A stretch of 64,000 nucleotides of DNA from Burkholderia seminalis DSM 23518 (GCF_902832885.1 NZ_CADFDK010000001.1:186001-250000), one strand, 5' to 3'. Counted from the first letter of the stretch, positions 43,357 through 55,056 are shown. A program made the numbers and translations. The notes: generated by a model from the letters alone, not told the origin.

Positions 43357-45666
43357 ATGTTGTTCAAACCTCATCGCTTTGTACCTAAGACAGTTGCAGC
43401 GGCCGCGCTCGCCGCTCACGGCCTCGCGGCGCATGCAGCGGCACCGTTCGTGGTGCAAGACATCAAGATCGAGGGGCTGCAGCGCGTCGAAGCGGGTTCG
43501 GTGTTCGCCTATCTGCCGATCAAGCAGGGCGATACCTTCACGGACGACAAGGCATCCGAAGCAATCCGCGCGTTGTACGCGACGGGCTTTTTCAACGACG
43601 TGCGCATCGCCACGCAAGGCAACGTCGTCATCGTGCAGGTGCAGGAGCGTCCGGCCATCGCGTCGATCGACTTCACCGGCACGAAGGAATTCGACAAGGA
43701 CAACCTGACGAAGGCGCTGCGCGCGGTCGGTCTCGCCGACGGCCGCTACTACGACAAGGCGCTCGTCGACAAGGCGGAGCAGGAGCTCAAGCGCCAGTAC
43801 CTGACGCGCGGCTTCTATGCGGCCGAAGTCAAGACGACGATCACGCCGGTCGACGCGAACCGCGTGTCGATCCTGTTCGCGGTGGCCGAAGGCCCGAGCG
43901 CGAAGATCCGCCAGATCAACTTCATCGGCAACAAGGCGTTCAGCACCAGCACGCTGCGCGACGAGATGCAGCTGTCGACGCCGAACTGGTTCTCCTGGTA
44001 CACGAAGAACGACCTGTACTCGAAGGAAAAGCTCACGGGCGACCTCGAGGCCGTACGCTCGTACTACCTGAACCGCGGCTACCTCGAGTTCAACATCGAG
44101 TCGACCCAGGTGTCGATCTCGCCCGACAAGAAGGACATGTACCTGACGGTCACGCTGCACGAAGGCGAGCCGTACACGGTGTCGGGCATCAAGCTGTCGG
44201 GCAACCTGCTCGATCGCGAAGCCGAACTCAACAAGCTGATCAAGATCAAGCCGGGCGACCGCTTCTCGGCCGAAAAGCTGCAGCAGACCACCAAGTCGAT
44301 CGTCGACAAGCTCGGTGAATACGGTTACGCATTCGCGACCGTCAACGCGCAGCCGGACATCGACCAGGCGAACCACAAGGTGAACCTGAACCTCGTCGTC
44401 GATCCGAGCCGCCGCGTGTACGTGCGCCGCATCAACGTGGTCGGCAACACGCGCACGCGCGACGAAGTGGTGCGTCGCGAAATGCGCCAGCTCGAAAGCT
44501 CGTGGTTCGATTCGAACCGCCTCGCGCTGTCGAAGGACCGCGTGAACCGTCTCGGCTACTTCACCAACGTCGACGTGACGACGGTGCCGGTCGAAGGCAC
44601 GAACGACCAGGTCGACGTGAACGTGAAGGTCGACGAAAAGCCGACCGGCGCGATCACGCTGGGCGCCGGCTTCTCGTCGACGGACAAGGTCGTGCTGTCG
44701 GCCGGCGTGTCGCAGGACAACGTGTTCGGTTCGGGTACCAGCCTGTCGGTGAACGTCAACACCGCGAAGAGCTACCGGACGCTGACCGTCACGCAGGTCG
44801 ACCCGTACTTCACGGTCGACGGCATCAAGCGGATCACGGACGTCTACTACCGCACGTACCAGCCGCTCTACTATTCGACCAGCTCGAGCTTCCGGATCAT
44901 CAGCGCGGGCGGCAACCTGAAGTTCGGCATCCCGTTCTCGGAAGTCGACACCGTCTACTTCGGCGCGGGCTTCGAGCAGAACCGCCTCGACGTCGATTCG
45001 AACACGCCGCAGAGCTACCAGGATTACGTGAACCAGTTCGGCCGCGTGTCGAACACGGTGCCGCTGACGGTGGCATGGTCGCGCGACGCGCGCGACAGCG
45101 CGCTGATTCCGAGCCGCGGCTACTTCACGCAGGCGAACATGGAGTACGGCGTGCCGGTCGGCAAGATCCAGTACTACAAGGCCGACCTGCAGGCGCAGTA
45201 CTACTATTCGTTCTCGCGCGGCTTCATCCTGGGCCTGAACCTGCAAGGCGGCTACGGTAACGGTATCGGCAACCCGTACCCGATCTTCAAGAACTACTAC
45301 GCGGGCGGTATCGGCTCCGTGCGTGGCTACGAGCCGAGCTCGCTGGGCCCGCGCGACACGAAGACGAACGACCCGATCGGCGGTTCGAAGATGGTCGTCG
45401 GCAACATCGAACTGACGTTCCCGCTGCCGGGCACGGGCTACGACCGCACGCTGCGCGTGTTCACGTTCCTCGACGGCGGTAACGTGTGGGGCAACGCGCC
45501 GGGCGGCACGAGTACGGGCGCGAACGGCCTGCGCTACGGCTACGGTGTGGGTCTCGCGTGGATCTCGCCGATCGGCCCGCTGAAGCTGAGCCTCGGCTTC
45601 CCGCTGCAGAAGCACGAAGGCGACCAGTACCAGAAATTCCAGTTCCAGATCGGGACGGCGTTCTGA
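43357..45666 (+). CDS. bamA: Outer-membrane protein assembly factor BamA
   Basis: Core of the BAM complex that folds beta-barrel proteins into the outer membrane. 769 residues. Signal peptide of about 27 residues ending HAAA, five periplasmic POTRA domains (about 28-425; IKIEGLQRVEAGSVFAYLPI begins POTRA1), then a 16-stranded barrel ending in aromatic IGTAF with a C-terminal Phe. The conserved loop-6 motif VRGYE is visible in GIGSVRGYEPSSLGPRD. Preceded by rseP, followed by skp, the usual order. Confidence 0.97.
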   Translation: MLFKPHRFVPKTVAAAALAAHGLAAHAAAPFVVQDIKIEGLQRVEAGSVFAYLPIKQGDTFTDDKASEAIRALYATGFFNDVRIATQGNVVIVQVQERPAIASIDFTGTKEFDKDNLTKALRAVGLADGRYYDKALVDKAEQELKRQYLTRGFYAAEVKTTITPVDANRVSILFAVAEGPSAKIRQINFIGNKAFSTSTLRDEMQLSTPNWFSWYTKNDLYSKEKLTGDLEAVRSYYLNRGYLEFNIESTQVSISPDKKDMYLTVTLHEGEPYTVSGIKLSGNLLDREAELNKLIKIKPGDRFSAEKLQQTTKSIVDKLGEYGYAFATVNAQPDIDQANHKVNLNLVVDPSRRVYVRRINVVGNTRTRDEVVRREMRQLESSWFDSNRLALSKDRVNRLGYFTNVDVTTVPVEGTNDQVDVNVKVDEKPTGAITLGAGFSSTDKVVLSAGVSQDNVFGSGTSLSVNVNTAKSYRTLTVTQVDPYFTVDGIKRITDVYYRTYQPLYYSTSSSFRIISAGGNLKFGIPFSEVDTVYFGAGFEQNRLDVDSNTPQSYQDYVNQFGRVSNTVPLTVAWSRDARDSALIPSRGYFTQANMEYGVPVGKIQYYKADLQAQYYYSFSRGFILGLNLQGGYGNGIGNPYPIFKNYYAGGIGSVRGYEPSSLGPRDTKTNDPIGGSKMVVGNIELTFPLPGTGYDRTLRVFTFLDGGNVWGNAPGGTSTGANGLRYGYGVGLAWISPIGPLKLSLGFPLQKHEGDQYQKFQFQIGTAF

Positions 45667-45700
45667 CCGAACGCATGACAACAGCAACGAGAGGGTAATT

Positions 45701-46228
45701 TTGCTAACCGGTAAGTTTTCGAAACGAGTGATGTGCGCGCTGACCGTTGCGCTGGCCCTGGGCGCGGCAACGGTGCACGCACAGGACGTCGCCCGCATCG
45801 CGGCGGTCAATTCGGATCGGATCCTGCGCGAGTCGGCGCCCGCGAAGGCGGCGCAGACGAAGCTCGAAGCCGAGTTCGCGAAGCGCGACAAGGATCTGCA
45901 GGACCTGGCCGCGCGCCTGAAGTCGATGTCCGACTCGCTGGACAAGAACGGCACGTCGCTGTCGGCGGCCGACCGCGCGCAGAAGCAGCGCGACCTCGCC
46001 CAGCTCGATACCGACTTCCAGCGCAAGCAGCGCGAGTTCCGCGAGGACCTGAACCAGCGTCGCAACGAGGAGCTGGCGGCCGTGCTGGAGCGGGCGAACA
46101 AGGTCATCAAGCAGATCGCCGAGCAGCAGAATTACGACCTGATCGTGCAGGAAGCCGTGTACGTCAGCCCGCGCATCGACATCACCGACAAGGTGCTCAA
46201 GGCGCTCGCGTCCGGCTCGGCGAACTGA
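45701..46228 (+). CDS. skp: Periplasmic chaperone Skp (OmpH family)
   Basis: Trimeric periplasmic holdase for unfolded outer-membrane proteins on the way to BamA. 175 residues. Signal peptide with positive KFSKR, hydrophobic [14 protein letters not shown], cleavage before [15 protein letters not shown]; the rest is the Skp body helix hairpin, rich in Lys, Arg, Gln and Glu. The start is probably a TTG at 45701, since GAGGG lies six bases upstream and the n-region is then complete; an ATG at 45731 would remove the basic residues. Between bamA and lpxD, as usual. Confidence 0.92.
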   Translation: MLTGKFSKRVMCALTVALALGAATVHAQDVARIAAVNSDRILRESAPAKAAQTKLEAEFAKRDKDLQDLAARLKSMSDSLDKNGTSLSAADRAQKQRDLAQLDTDFQRKQREFREDLNQRRNEELAAVLERANKVIKQIAEQQNYDLIVQEAVYVSPRIDITDKVLKALASGSAN

Positions 46229-46244
46229 ACGGAGCAGACGACGA

Positions 46245-47324
46245 ATGGCATTGACGCTTGAGGAACTCGTAAAGCGGTTCGGCGGCGAGATCGCCGGCGA
46301 CGCACAGTGCAAGGTGGGTGGGCTCGCGCCGCTCGACCAGGCCGGCCCGCAGCAGCTCGCGTTCCTCGCGAACCCGAAGTACCTGTCGCAGGTCGAGTCG
46401 ACCCGCGCGGGCGCGGTGCTGATCGCACCGAAGGATCTCGAAAAGCTGGGCGCGGCGGCCGGCGGCCGCAACTTCATCGTGACGCCCAATCCGTACGCGT
46501 ACTTCGCGCGCGTCGCGCAGATGTTCATCGACCTGGCCACGCCGCAGCGCGCCGCCGGCGTGCATCCGAGCGCGACGATCGATCCGGCCGCGAAGGTCGC
46601 CGCGAGCGCGGTGATCGGCCCGCACGTGACGGTCGAGGCCGGCGCGGTGATCGAGGACGGCGTGCAACTCGACGCGAACGTCTTCGTCGGCCGCGGCACG
46701 ACGATCGGCGCCGGCTCGCACTTCTATCCGAACGCATCGGTGTACCACGGCTGCAAGATCGGCCCGCGCGCGATCGTCCATGCGGGCGCCGTGATCGGCT
46801 CCGACGGTTTCGGCTTCGCGCCGGATTTCGTCGGCGACGGCGATGCGCGCACCGGCAGCTGGGTCAAGATCCCGCAAGTCGGCGGCGTGACGATCGGCCC
46901 GGACGTCGAAATCGGCGCGAACACGACGATCGACCGCGGTGCGATGGCGGATACCGTCATCGACGAATGCGTGAAGATCGACAACCAGGTGCAGATCGCC
47001 CACAACTGCCGGATCGGCGCGTACACGGTGATCGCCGGCAAGGCGGGCATCGCGGGCAGCACGACGATCGGCCGCCACTGCATGATCGGCGGCGCGGCCG
47101 GGATCGCCGGCCACGTGACGCTCGGCGACTATGTCATCATCACCGCGAACTCGGGCGTATCGAAGTCGCTGCCGAAGGCCGGCATCTATACCAGCGCGTT
47201 CCCGGCCGTCGATCACGGCGAATGGAACAAGAGCGCCGCACTCGTGCGCAACCTCGACAAGCTGCGCGAGCGCATCAAGGCGCTCGAAGCCGCGCTCGCC
47301 GCCCAGGGCGGCACGGGCGCCTGA
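46245..47324 (+). CDS. lpxD: UDP-3-O-(3-hydroxyacyl)glucosamine N-acyltransferase
   Basis: Third step of lipid A synthesis: transfers a 3-hydroxyacyl chain from acyl carrier protein to the 2-amino group. 359 residues. N-terminal uridine-binding domain ([20 protein letters not shown]), then a left-handed beta helix of hexapeptide repeats, with catalytic His region [20 protein letters not shown] and a C-terminal helix. ATG at 46245, 16 bases after skp. A 129-base gap with inverted repeats separates it from fabZ. Confidence 0.97.
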   Translation: MALTLEELVKRFGGEIAGDAQCKVGGLAPLDQAGPQQLAFLANPKYLSQVESTRAGAVLIAPKDLEKLGAAAGGRNFIVTPNPYAYFARVAQMFIDLATPQRAAGVHPSATIDPAAKVAASAVIGPHVTVEAGAVIEDGVQLDANVFVGRGTTIGAGSHFYPNASVYHGCKIGPRAIVHAGAVIGSDGFGFAPDFVGDGDARTGSWVKIPQVGGVTIGPDVEIGANTTIDRGAMADTVIDECVKIDNQVQIAHNCRIGAYTVIAGKAGIAGSTTIGRHCMIGGAAGIAGHVTLGDYVIITANSGVSKSLPKAGIYTSAFPAVDHGEWNKSAALVRNLDKLRERIKALEAALAAQGGTGA

Positions 47325-47344
47325 GCGCATCATGCGAGACCACC

Positions 47345-47377
47345 AACCGGGCACGGCCAGCGCAACCGGCCCGGTTT
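47345..47377 (+). terminator. Weak terminator-like inverted repeat between lpxD and fabZ
   Basis: AACCGGGC, a 16-base loop, GCCCGGTTT, followed by GGGCCGC-type pairing. Short T-run only. The largest gap inside the otherwise compact lpx cluster. Confidence 0.35.
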
Positions 47378-47453
47378 GCCAGACTGGGCCGCGCGGCGGC
47401 CCGCTTCAGCCTTTGCATCACCACCGCGCAGCCTCTGCGTGAGACGAACCATC

Positions 47454-47921
47454 ATGAGCACTGAAAAAATCAATCTCGACATCCACAAGATCCTCACGCT
47501 GCTGCCGCATCGCTACCCGATTCTGCTCGTCGACCGCGTGCTCGAACTCGAACCGCACAAAGGGATCAAAGCGCTGAAGAACGTGTCGATCAACGAGCCG
47601 TTTTTCCAGGGGCATTTCCCGAAGCGGCCGGTGATGCCGGGCGTGCTGATCCTCGAGGCGCTCGCGCAGGCGGCTGCGTTGCTGACCTTCGCGGAAGAGC
47701 AGCCGAAGGATCCGGAGAACACGCTGTACTACTTCGTCGGCATCGACGGCGCGCGGTTCAAGCGCGTGGTCGAGCCGGGCGATCAACTGATTCTGAACGT
47801 GACGTTCGAACGCTACATCCGCGGCATCTGGAAGTTCAAGGCGGTGGCGGAAGTGGACGGCAAGGTGGCGGCGGAAGCCGAACTGATGTGCACGGTCAAG
47901 ACGGCCGACGCGGCGCCCTGA
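47454..47921 (+). CDS. fabZ: 3-hydroxyacyl-ACP dehydratase FabZ
   Basis: Dehydrates 3-hydroxyacyl-ACP in fatty acid elongation, competing with LpxA and LpxD for the same substrates, which explains its place between them. 155 residues, hot-dog fold. Catalytic His54 in [16 protein letters not shown] and Glu68 in ILEALAQAA are present; [14 protein letters not shown] is the FabZ N-terminal signature. ATG at 47454. lpxA follows 58 bases later. Confidence 0.97.
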
Positions 47922-47979
47922 GCGACGCGGCACGCATGGGCAACGCAACGCGACACATCACATCGAGAGGCAACGGCGC

Positions 47980-48768
47980 ATGACCAGGATTCATCCCACC
48001 GCGATCGTCGAGCCGGGCGCGCAGATCGACGAATCGGTCGAGATCGGCCCGTACGCGATCGTCGGTCCGCACGTCACGATCGGCGCGCGCACGACGATCG
48101 GCTCGCACAGCGTGATCGAAGGCCATACGACGCTCGGCGAAGACAACCGCATCGGCCATTACGCGTCGGTCGGCGGCCGTCCGCAGGACATGAAGTACAA
48201 GGACGAGCCCACGAAGCTCGTGATCGGCAACCGCAACACGATCCGCGAGTTCACGACGATCCACACGGGTACCGTGCAGGACCTCGGCGTGACGACGCTC
48301 GGCGACGACAACTGGATCATGGCCTACGTGCACATCGGCCATGACTGCCGCGTCGGCAACCACGTGATCCTGTCGAGCAACGCGCAGATGGCCGGCCACG
48401 TCGAGATCGGCGACTGGGCGATCGTCGGCGGCATGTCGGGCGTCCACCAGTTCGTGCGCATCGGCGCGCACTCGATGCTGGGCGGCGCATCGGCGCTCGT
48501 GCAGGACATCCCGCCGTTCGTGATCGCGGCCGGCAACAAGGCCGAACCGCACGGGATCAACGTCGAGGGGCTGCGCCGGCGCGGTTTCTCGCCCGATGCG
48601 ATCTCGGCGCTGCGCAGCGCGTACCGCGTGCTCTACAAGAGTGGCCTGTCGTTCGAGGAAGCAAAGGTGCAGTTGCGCGAGCTGGCGGAGGCGGGCGGCG
48701 ACGGCGACGTGCCGGTGAAGGCGTTCGTCGATTTCATCGACGCGTCGCAACGCGGCATCATCCGCTAA
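47980..48768 (+). CDS. lpxA: UDP-N-acetylglucosamine O-acyltransferase
   Basis: First step of lipid A synthesis. 262 residues (E. coli 262), trimeric left-handed beta helix made of hexapeptide repeats from [20 protein letters not shown] onward. Catalytic base His121 in [16 protein letters not shown]-terminal helical part [20 protein letters not shown]. The ATG at 47980 is preceded by AACGGCGC, with GAGAGG 13-18 bases upstream. Three bases separate it from lpxB. The acyl chain length it selects cannot be read with confidence from the sequence. Confidence 0.97.
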   Translation: MTRIHPTAIVEPGAQIDESVEIGPYAIVGPHVTIGARTTIGSHSVIEGHTTLGEDNRIGHYASVGGRPQDMKYKDEPTKLVIGNRNTIREFTTIHTGTVQDLGVTTLGDDNWIMAYVHIGHDCRVGNHVILSSNAQMAGHVEIGDWAIVGGMSGVHQFVRIGAHSMLGGASALVQDIPPFVIAAGNKAEPHGINVEGLRRRGFSPDAISALRSAYRVLYKSGLSFEEAKVQLRELAEAGGDGDVPVKAFVDFIDASQRGIIR

Positions 48769-48771
48769 GCG

Positions 48772-49941
48772 ATGCCGCTTCCGACCAATCAGCTCCGGCT
48801 CGCGATGGTGGCCGGCGAGCCGTCGGGCGACCTGCTCGGGGCGTCGCTGCTCGGCGGGCTGCGCGAGCGGCTGCCCGAATCGGCCCAGTATTACGGGATC
48901 GGCGGGCAGCGGATGATCGCGCACGGCTTCGATTCGCACTGGCAGATGGACAAGCTGACCGTGCGCGGTTATGTCGAGGCGCTCGGCCAGATTCCCGAGA
49001 TCCTGCGGATTCGCGGCGAACTGAAGCGCCAGCTGCTCGCCGAGCGGCCTGACGCGTTCATCGGCGTCGACGCGCCCGACTTCAACTTCAACGTCGAACA
49101 GGCCGCGCGCGACGCGGGCATTCCGTCGATCCACTTCGTGTGCCCGTCGATCTGGGCATGGCGCGGCGGCCGGATCAAGAAGATCGCCAAGTCCGTCGAT
49201 CACATGCTGTGCCTGTTCCCGTTCGAGCCGGCGATCCTCGACAAGGCCGGCGTCGCATCGACCTATGTCGGCCATCCGCTGGCCGACGAGATTCCGCTCG
49301 AACCCGACACGCACGGCGCGCGCATCGCACTGGGGCTGCCCGCGGACGGCCCCGTGATCGCGGTGCTGCCGGGCAGCCGGCGCTCCGAGATCGCGCTGAT
49401 CGGCCCGACCTTCTTCGCGGCGATGGCGCTGATGCAGCAGCGCGAGCCCGGCGTGCGGTTCGTGATGCCGGCGGCGACGCCCGCCCTGCGCGAACTGCTG
49501 CAGCCGCTCGTCGATGCGCATCCGCAACTCGCGCTGACGATCACCGACGGCCGCTCGCAGGTCGCGATGACGGCCGCCGACGCGATCCTCGTGAAGAGCG
49601 GCACCGTCACGCTGGAAGCCGCGCTGCTGAAGAAGCCGATGGTGATCTCGTACAAGGTGCCCTGGCTGACCGGGCAGATCATGCGCCGGCAGGGCTACCT
49701 GCCGTACGTCGGCTTGCCGAACATCCTGGCGGGGCGGTTCGTCGTGCCCGAGCTGCTGCAGCATTTCGCGACGCCCGAGGCGCTCGCCGATGCGACGCTC
49801 ACGCAGTTGCGCGACGACGCGAACCGCCGCACGCTGACCGAAGTGTTTACCGAAATGCATCTTTCGCTGCGGCAGAATACGGCCGTGAAGGCGGCCGAAG
49901 CCGTCGTGCGCGTGCTTGAACATCGCAAGGGGCGCGCATGA
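48772..49941 (+). CDS. lpxB: Lipid-A-disaccharide synthase
   Basis: Glycosyltransferase (family 19) that joins UDP-diacylglucosamine and lipid X into the lipid A disaccharide. 389 residues. [20 protein letters not shown] at the N-terminus is diagnostic, with [35 protein letters not shown] and [17 protein letters not shown] following. Peripheral inner-membrane enzyme. It overlaps rnhB by four bases (ATGA). Confidence 0.97.
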   Translation: MPLPTNQLRLAMVAGEPSGDLLGASLLGGLRERLPESAQYYGIGGQRMIAHGFDSHWQMDKLTVRGYVEALGQIPEILRIRGELKRQLLAERPDAFIGVDAPDFNFNVEQAARDAGIPSIHFVCPSIWAWRGGRIKKIAKSVDHMLCLFPFEPAILDKAGVASTYVGHPLADEIPLEPDTHGARIALGLPADGPVIAVLPGSRRSEIALIGPTFFAAMALMQQREPGVRFVMPAATPALRELLQPLVDAHPQLALTITDGRSQVAMTAADAILVKSGTVTLEAALLKKPMVISYKVPWLTGQIMRRQGYLPYVGLPNILAGRFVVPELLQHFATPEALADATLTQLRDDANRRTLTEVFTEMHLSLRQNTAVKAAEAVVRVLEHRKGRA

Positions 49942-50582
49942 CCGCAGTACGCGTCCCACGCCGGCGCGCGTCGATCGACGTGCAGGGCGGTTTCGACTTC
50001 AGCCGCCCCGACGAGATCGTCTGCGGCGTCGACGAAGCCGGCCGCGGCCCGCTCGCCGGGCCGGTGGTGGCCGCCGCGGTGATTCTCGATCCGGCGCGGC
50101 CGATCGACGGGCTCGACGATTCGAAGGCGCTGTCCGCGAAGAAGCGCGATGCGCTGTACGAGCTGATCGTCACGCGTTCGCGCGCGTATTGCGTGGCGTC
50201 GGCGAGCGTCGACGAGATCGACACGCTGAACATCCTGCACGCGACGATGCTCGCGATGAAGCGGGCCGTCGAGGGCCTGTCGGTCCTGCCGACGCTCGCG
50301 CAGATCGACGGCAACCGCTGCCCGACGCTGACCGTGCGGGCCGAGGCGATCGTCAGCGGCGATGCGCTCGTGCCGAGCATCTCGGCCGCGTCGATCCTCG
50401 CGAAGGTCACGCGCGACCGCATGCTCGTCGACCTGCACGAGCGCTTCCCGGTGTACGGTTTCAACGTGCATGCGGGCTACGGCACCGCGAAACACCTTGC
50501 CGCACTGCGCGAGCACGGCCCGTGCGAAGCGCATCGACGCACTTTCGCACCGGTGCGTGCGGCACTCGACCTGATTCGATGA
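49938..50582 (+). CDS. rnhB: Ribonuclease HII
   Basis: Removes misincorporated ribonucleotides from DNA by cutting RNA-DNA hybrids. 214 residues. Catalytic Asp32 and Glu33 in [20 protein letters not shown], then [19 protein letters not shown], and [20 protein letters not shown]. The first 20 residues are a short basic extension. Overlaps lpxB at its start and the methyltransferase gene at its end, so all three are translationally coupled. Confidence 0.97.
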   Translation: MTAVRVPRRRASIDVQGGFDFSRPDEIVCGVDEAGRGPLAGPVVAAAVILDPARPIDGLDDSKALSAKKRDALYELIVTRSRAYCVASASVDEIDTLNILHATMLAMKRAVEGLSVLPTLAQIDGNRCPTLTVRAEAIVSGDALVPSISAASILAKVTRDRMLVDLHERFPVYGFNVHAGYGTAKHLAALREHGPCEAHRRTFAPVRAALDLIR

Positions 50583-51361
50583 AAAGCATCACTTCCCGCG
50601 ACAACCCGTTGTACAAGCGCCTGAAGGCGCTGGCGGGTTCGACGCCCCATCAGCGCCGCAGCGGCCAGGCGCTGCTCGAAGGCTTCCATCTCGCGAGCGC
50701 GTACCTCGATACGGGCGCGACGCCCGAGCTGTGCGTGACGACCGAGGGCGCGCTCGGCCACGCGGAAGCGCAGACGATCGTCGCGCGTATCGACGCGCAG
50801 CGGGTCGTCACGCTGCCCGACGCACTGTTCGGCCAGTTGTCGAACGTCGTCAACGGCGTCGGCTTCCTGCTGCTCGTCGACCGGCCCGAACATCCGCTGC
50901 CCGCGCGCGTCGTGCATACGTCGATCGTGCTCGACGGCGTGCAGGATGCCGGCAACGTCGGCTCGATCCTGCGCAGCGCGGCGGCGGCCGGCGTGCGCCA
51001 CGTCTTCTGTGCGCCGGGAACGGCGTACGCGTGGTCGTCGAAGGTGCTGCGCTCGGGCATGGGCGCTCATTTCCTGCTGTCGATCCACGAGGATGTCGAC
51101 GCTGCCGCGCTCGCCGAACGGCTCGACGTGCCGGTCGCGCTGACCGATTCGCACGGCGCGCAGGCGGTCTACGACTGCGACCTGTCGGGGCCGGTCGCCT
51201 GGGTGTTCGGCAACGAGGGCGCCGGCGTGTCGGCGTTCTGGCGCGATGCGGCCACGCATCGCGTGACGATTCCGCAGCCGGGCGGAATGGAGTCGCTGAA
51301 CGTCGCAGCGGCGGCCGCGGTGTGCCTGTTCGAGCAGCTGCGCCAGCAGCGGCCTGCCTGA
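50579..51361 (+). CDS. TrmH/SpoU family RNA 2'-O-methyltransferase
   Basis: SAM-dependent SPOUT methyltransferase of 260 residues acting on a ribose 2'-OH in rRNA or tRNA. N-terminal substrate-binding domain ([35 protein letters not shown]) and C-terminal SPOUT domain with motif 1 [18 protein letters not shown]-type residues, motif 2 [15 protein letters not shown] and motif 3 [20 protein letters not shown]. Not clearly RlmB or TrmH; the target is unknown. ATG overlaps the rnhB stop. Last gene of the long plus-strand run. Confidence 0.9.
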   Translation: MKSITSRDNPLYKRLKALAGSTPHQRRSGQALLEGFHLASAYLDTGATPELCVTTEGALGHAEAQTIVARIDAQRVVTLPDALFGQLSNVVNGVGFLLLVDRPEHPLPARVVHTSIVLDGVQDAGNVGSILRSAAAAGVRHVFCAPGTAYAWSSKVLRSGMGAHFLLSIHEDVDAAALAERLDVPVALTDSHGAQAVYDCDLSGPVAWVFGNEGAGVSAFWRDAATHRVTIPQPGGMESLNVAAAAAVCLFEQLRQQRPA

Positions 51362-51391
51362 CGCACGGCGCGCGCCAAGCGCCGCACGACG

Positions 51392-51418
51392 AAAAAAGGC
51401 CGCGTTCGACGCGGCCTT
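51392..51418. terminator. Terminator between the methyltransferase gene and ppsR
   Basis: AAGGCCGCG-TTCGA-CGCGGCCTT with six A residues on its left. The T-run is therefore on the minus strand, best for ppsR; the plus-strand side has only TT, so it is weaker for the methyltransferase gene. Confidence 0.75.
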
Positions 51419-51461
51419 GCCGTTTCCGGCGGCGGCCATGCGGCCGCCCGTGCGCCGGTGC

Positions 51462-52277
51462 TCAGTACGACTGCCGGTCGAGACGGATTTCCTGCAGGAT
51501 CGTCGTCGCGATTTCCTCGATCGACTTGTGCGTCGACGACAGCCACTTGATCCCCTCGCGACGCATCATCGCCTCGGCCTCGTTGATCTCGTAGCGGCAA
51601 TTCTCGGGGGCCGCGTACTTGCTGCCGGGACGGCGCTCGTTGCGGATCTCCGACAGGCGCTGCGGGTCGATCGACAGTCCGAACAGCTTTTCGCGGTGCG
51701 GGGAGAGTGCCGACGGCAGCTTGCCGCGCTCGAAATCCTCCGGAATCAGCGGATAGTTTGCCGCCTTCACGCCGTACTGCATCGCAAGGTACAGGCTCGT
51801 CGGCGTCTTGCCGCTGCGCGACACGCCGACGAGGATCACGTCGGCTTCCGACAGGTTGCGGTTCGACTGGCCGTCGTCGTGCGCGAGCGAGAAGTTGATC
51901 GCCTCGATCCGCGTCTTGTACTCCTCGGTGTCCGCATTCTGGTGGCCGCGGCCCATCGCGTGGCTCGACTTGAGCTCCAGTTCCTGCTCGAGCGGTTCGA
52001 CGAAGCGCTGGAACATGTCGAGCACGAGCGCGTTTGAGCGCTTGACGATGTCGTTCGATTCGCTGTCGACGAGCGTCGTGAACACGATCGCGCGGCGGCC
52101 ATCGTGCACGGCGGCCTCGTTGATCTTCTCGACGGTCGCATAGGCCTTGTCGGGCGAGTCGACGAACGGCACGCGCACGAGACGGAATTTCTGGTCGAAC
52201 TGGGAGAGGATCGAGTGCGCGAAGGTTTCGGCAGTGATCCCGGTGCCGTCGGAGACGATGAATACGGTAGGCAGCAT
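51462..52277 (-). CDS. ppsR: Phosphoenolpyruvate synthase regulatory protein (bifunctional kinase/pyrophosphorylase)
   Basis: Switches PEP synthase off and on by ADP-dependent phosphorylation and Pi-dependent dephosphorylation of a Thr next to its catalytic His. 271 residues, DUF299/PSRP family. Start [20 protein letters not shown], the P-loop [19 protein letters not shown] near residue 150, and [20 protein letters not shown] are all characteristic. Divergent from its target ppsA, 376 bases apart, which strongly supports the pairing. Confidence 0.95.
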   Translation of the reverse strand: MLPTVFIVSDGTGITAETFAHSILSQFDQKFRLVRVPFVDSPDKAYATVEKINEAAVHDGRRAIVFTTLVDSESNDIVKRSNALVLDMFQRFVEPLEQELELKSSHAMGRGHQNADTEEYKTRIEAINFSLAHDDGQSNRNLSEADVILVGVSRSGKTPTSLYLAMQYGVKAANYPLIPEDFERGKLPSALSPHREKLFGLSIDPQRLSEIRNERRPGSKYAAPENCRYEINEAEAMMRREGIKWLSSTHKSIEEIATTILQEIRLDRQSY

Positions 52278-52653
52278 GAATCTGGACGTCGAGCGTGAAG
52301 GGCGGTTGCGCGGGCGGCTGGAGGTGCGCCTCCAGACCCAGTGACAAGGTCGCGCCACATCCGGCAGCCGGCACGGTAGAATAGCGGCAACCTGTTGGAT
52401 AAGCAATTGCGGGGGCAGGGCGCGAACGGCGCCCGCGGCTTGACCGCTGGATTCCAGAATTCCCGGCAAGTCTGGCGATTTGTCTGCATATATCGCCCTT
52501 CTGCCGGGATTTTTGCAAATCGGGTCGGAATATTTTCCGCCGCTGCGAGTGTTTATCTAACAGGTTGCGCAAGACGCGCCGCGCCTTTTTGCAAGCGCCC
52601 GCGTTCGAGCCCACTTGCGCGATCGAGCATTTTTTTCACACTTAGGGGCTTGT
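52278..52653. promoter_or_regulatory. Divergent control region of ppsR and ppsA
   Basis: 376 bases with no gene. It contains a TAGAAT hexamer (52377-52382, plus strand) without a well-placed -35, several A/T-rich patches (52480-52570) and a T-run just before ppsA. I could not fix either promoter. ppsA has a weak ribosome-binding site (TTAGGGGC). Confidence 0.4.
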
Positions 52654-55056
52654 ATGACTAACGCAGCAAACGTCGCAAAGGACCAGGCGTATGTAATTCC
52701 GTTCGAGCAGTTGCGGATGACCGATGTGGAGATCGTGGGCGGCAAGAATGCGTCGCTCGGCGAGATGATCAGCCAGCTTTCCGAAGCAGGCGTTCGCGTA
52801 CCCACCGGTTTCGCCACGACCGCGCTCGCGTTCCGCGATTTCCTCAAGCACAACGACCTCACCGATCGTATCGCCAAGCGTCTCGAGTCGCTCGACATCG
52901 ACGACGTGAAGGCGCTCGCCGAAGCCGGTGCCGAGATCCGCAAGTGGATCGTCGACGCACCGCTGCAGGCGCGCCTCGAGGAAGAAATCCGCGCGCAGTT
53001 CGACATCCTCAAGAACGGCTCGCCGAGCGAACTGTCGTTCGCCGTGCGTTCGTCCGCGACCGCGGAAGACCTGCCCGACGCATCGTTCGCCGGCCAGCAG
53101 GAGTCCTACCTGAACGTCGTCGGCATCGAGGACGTGCTCGACCGCATGAAGCACGTGTTCGCGTCGCTGTACAACGACCGCGCGATCTCGTACCGCGTGC
53201 ACAAGGGCTTTACGCACGCGGAAGTCGCGCTGTCGGCCGGCGTGCAGCGCATGGTCCGCTCGGACGTCGGCGCCGCCGGCGTGATGTTCACGATCGACAC
53301 CGAATCGGGCTTCAAGGACGCCGTGTTCATCACGTCGAGCTACGGCCTGGGCGAAACCGTCGTGCAGGGCGCGGTGAACCCGGACGAGTTCTACGTGTTC
53401 AAGACGACGCTCGCCCAGGACAAATACCCGATCATCCGCCGCTCGATCGGCTCGAAGCTGATCAAGATGGAATTCACGCAGCCGGGCGAGCCGGGCCGCG
53501 TGAAGACGGTCGACGTGCCGCACGAACAGCGCAACCGCTACTCGATCACCGACGAGGACGTGATCGAGCTGGCGAAGTACGCGGTCATCATCGAGAAGCA
53601 CTACCAGCGTCCGATGGACATCGAGTGGGGCAAGGACGGCCGCGACGGCAAGATCTTCATCCTGCAGGCACGTCCGGAAACGGTGAAGAGCCAGGCAACC
53701 GGCAAGGCCGAGCAGCGCTTCAAGCTGAAGGGCCAGTCGCAGGTGCTGGCGACGGGCCGTGCGATCGGTCAGAAGATCGGCGCGGGCCCCGTGCGCGTGA
53801 TCCAGGATCCGTCGGAAATGGAACGCGTGCAGCCGGGCGACGTGCTGGTGGCCGACATGACCGACCCGAACTGGGAGCCGGTGATGAAGCGTGCGGCCGC
53901 GATCGTCACGAACCGCGGCGGCCGTACCTGCCACGCGGCGATCATCGCGCGTGAGCTCGGCGTGCCGGCAGTCGTCGGCTGCGGCGACGCGACCGACGTG
54001 CTGAAGGACGGCGCGCTCGTCACGGTATCGTGCGCGGAAGGCGACGAAGGCAAGATCTACGACGGCCTGCTCGAGACGGAAGTCACGGAAGTGCAGCGCG
54101 GCGAACTGCCGGAAATCCCGGTCAAGATCATGATGAACGTCGGCAACCCGCAGCTCGCGTTCGACTTCTCGCAACTGCCGAACGGCGGCGTGGGTCTCGC
54201 GCGTCTCGAGTTCATCATCAACAACAACATCGGCGTTCACCCGAAGGCGATTCTCGAGTACCCGAACATCGACCAGGACCTGAAGAAGGCGGTCGAGAGC
54301 GTCGCGCGCGGTCACGCATCGCCGCGTCAGTTCTACGTCGACAAGCTGACCGAAGGCGTCGCGACGATCGCGGCGGCGTTCTATCCGAAGCCCGTGATCG
54401 TGCGCCTGTCCGACTTCAAGTCGAACGAGTACAAGAAGCTGATCGGCGGTTCGCGTTACGAGCCGGACGAGGAAAACCCGATGCTGGGCTTCCGCGGTGC
54501 GTCGCGTTACATCGCCGAGGACTTCGCGCAGGCGTTCGAGATGGAGTGCCGTGCACTGAAGCGCGTGCGCGACGAGATGGGCCTGACCAACGTCGAGATC
54601 ATGGTGCCGTTCGTGCGGACCGTGAAGCAGGCGGAGCGTGTCGTCGGCCTGCTCGAGAAGTTCGGCCTGAAGCGCGGCGAAAACGGCCTGCGCCTCGTGA
54701 TGATGTGCGAAGTTCCGACCAACGCGATCCTCGCCGAAGAGTTCCTGGAGCACTTCGACGGTTTCTCGATCGGCTCGAACGACCTCACGCAGCTCACGCT
54801 CGGCCTCGACCGCGACTCGGGCATGGAACTGCTGGCCGTCGACTTCGACGAACGCGACCCGGCCGTCAAGTTCCTGCTCAAGCGTGCGATCGATACCTGC
54901 CGCAAGATGGGCAAGTACGTCGGTATCTGCGGCCAGGGCCCGTCCGATCACCCGGACTTCGCACAGTGGCTGACCGACGAAGGCATCGTGTCGATCTCGC
55001 TGAACCCGGACACGATCATCGACACGTGGCAAGCGCTCGCCGCGAACCGGAAGTAA
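52654..55056 (+). CDS. ppsA: Phosphoenolpyruvate synthase
   Basis: Converts pyruvate, ATP and water to PEP, AMP and phosphate for gluconeogenesis. 800 residues. N-terminal ATP-grasp domain ([40 protein letters not shown]), central swivelling phospho-His domain with His427 in [14 protein letters not shown] next to the regulatory Thr425, and C-terminal PEP/pyruvate barrel ([34 protein letters not shown]). The Thr-Cys-His arrangement is what PpsR modifies, and ppsR lies divergently upstream. With aceA at the other end of the window it reflects growth on C2 and C3 carbon. Confidence 0.97.
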   Translation: MTNAANVAKDQAYVIPFEQLRMTDVEIVGGKNASLGEMISQLSEAGVRVPTGFATTALAFRDFLKHNDLTDRIAKRLESLDIDDVKALAEAGAEIRKWIVDAPLQARLEEEIRAQFDILKNGSPSELSFAVRSSATAEDLPDASFAGQQESYLNVVGIEDVLDRMKHVFASLYNDRAISYRVHKGFTHAEVALSAGVQRMVRSDVGAAGVMFTIDTESGFKDAVFITSSYGLGETVVQGAVNPDEFYVFKTTLAQDKYPIIRRSIGSKLIKMEFTQPGEPGRVKTVDVPHEQRNRYSITDEDVIELAKYAVIIEKHYQRPMDIEWGKDGRDGKIFILQARPETVKSQATGKAEQRFKLKGQSQVLATGRAIGQKIGAGPVRVIQDPSEMERVQPGDVLVADMTDPNWEPVMKRAAAIVTNRGGRTCHAAIIARELGVPAVVGCGDATDVLKDGALVTVSCAEGDEGKIYDGLLETEVTEVQRGELPEIPVKIMMNVGNPQLAFDFSQLPNGGVGLARLEFIINNNIGVHPKAILEYPNIDQDLKKAVESVARGHASPRQFYVDKLTEGVATIAAAFYPKPVIVRLSDFKSNEYKKLIGGSRYEPDEENPMLGFRGASRYIAEDFAQAFEMECRALKRVRDEMGLTNVEIMVPFVRTVKQAERVVGLLEKFGLKRGENGLRLVMMCEVPTNAILAEEFLEHFDGFSIGSNDLTQLTLGLDRDSGMELLAVDFDERDPAVKFLLKRAIDTCRKMGKYVGICGQGPSDHPDFAQWLTDEGIVSISLNPDTIIDTWQALAANRK

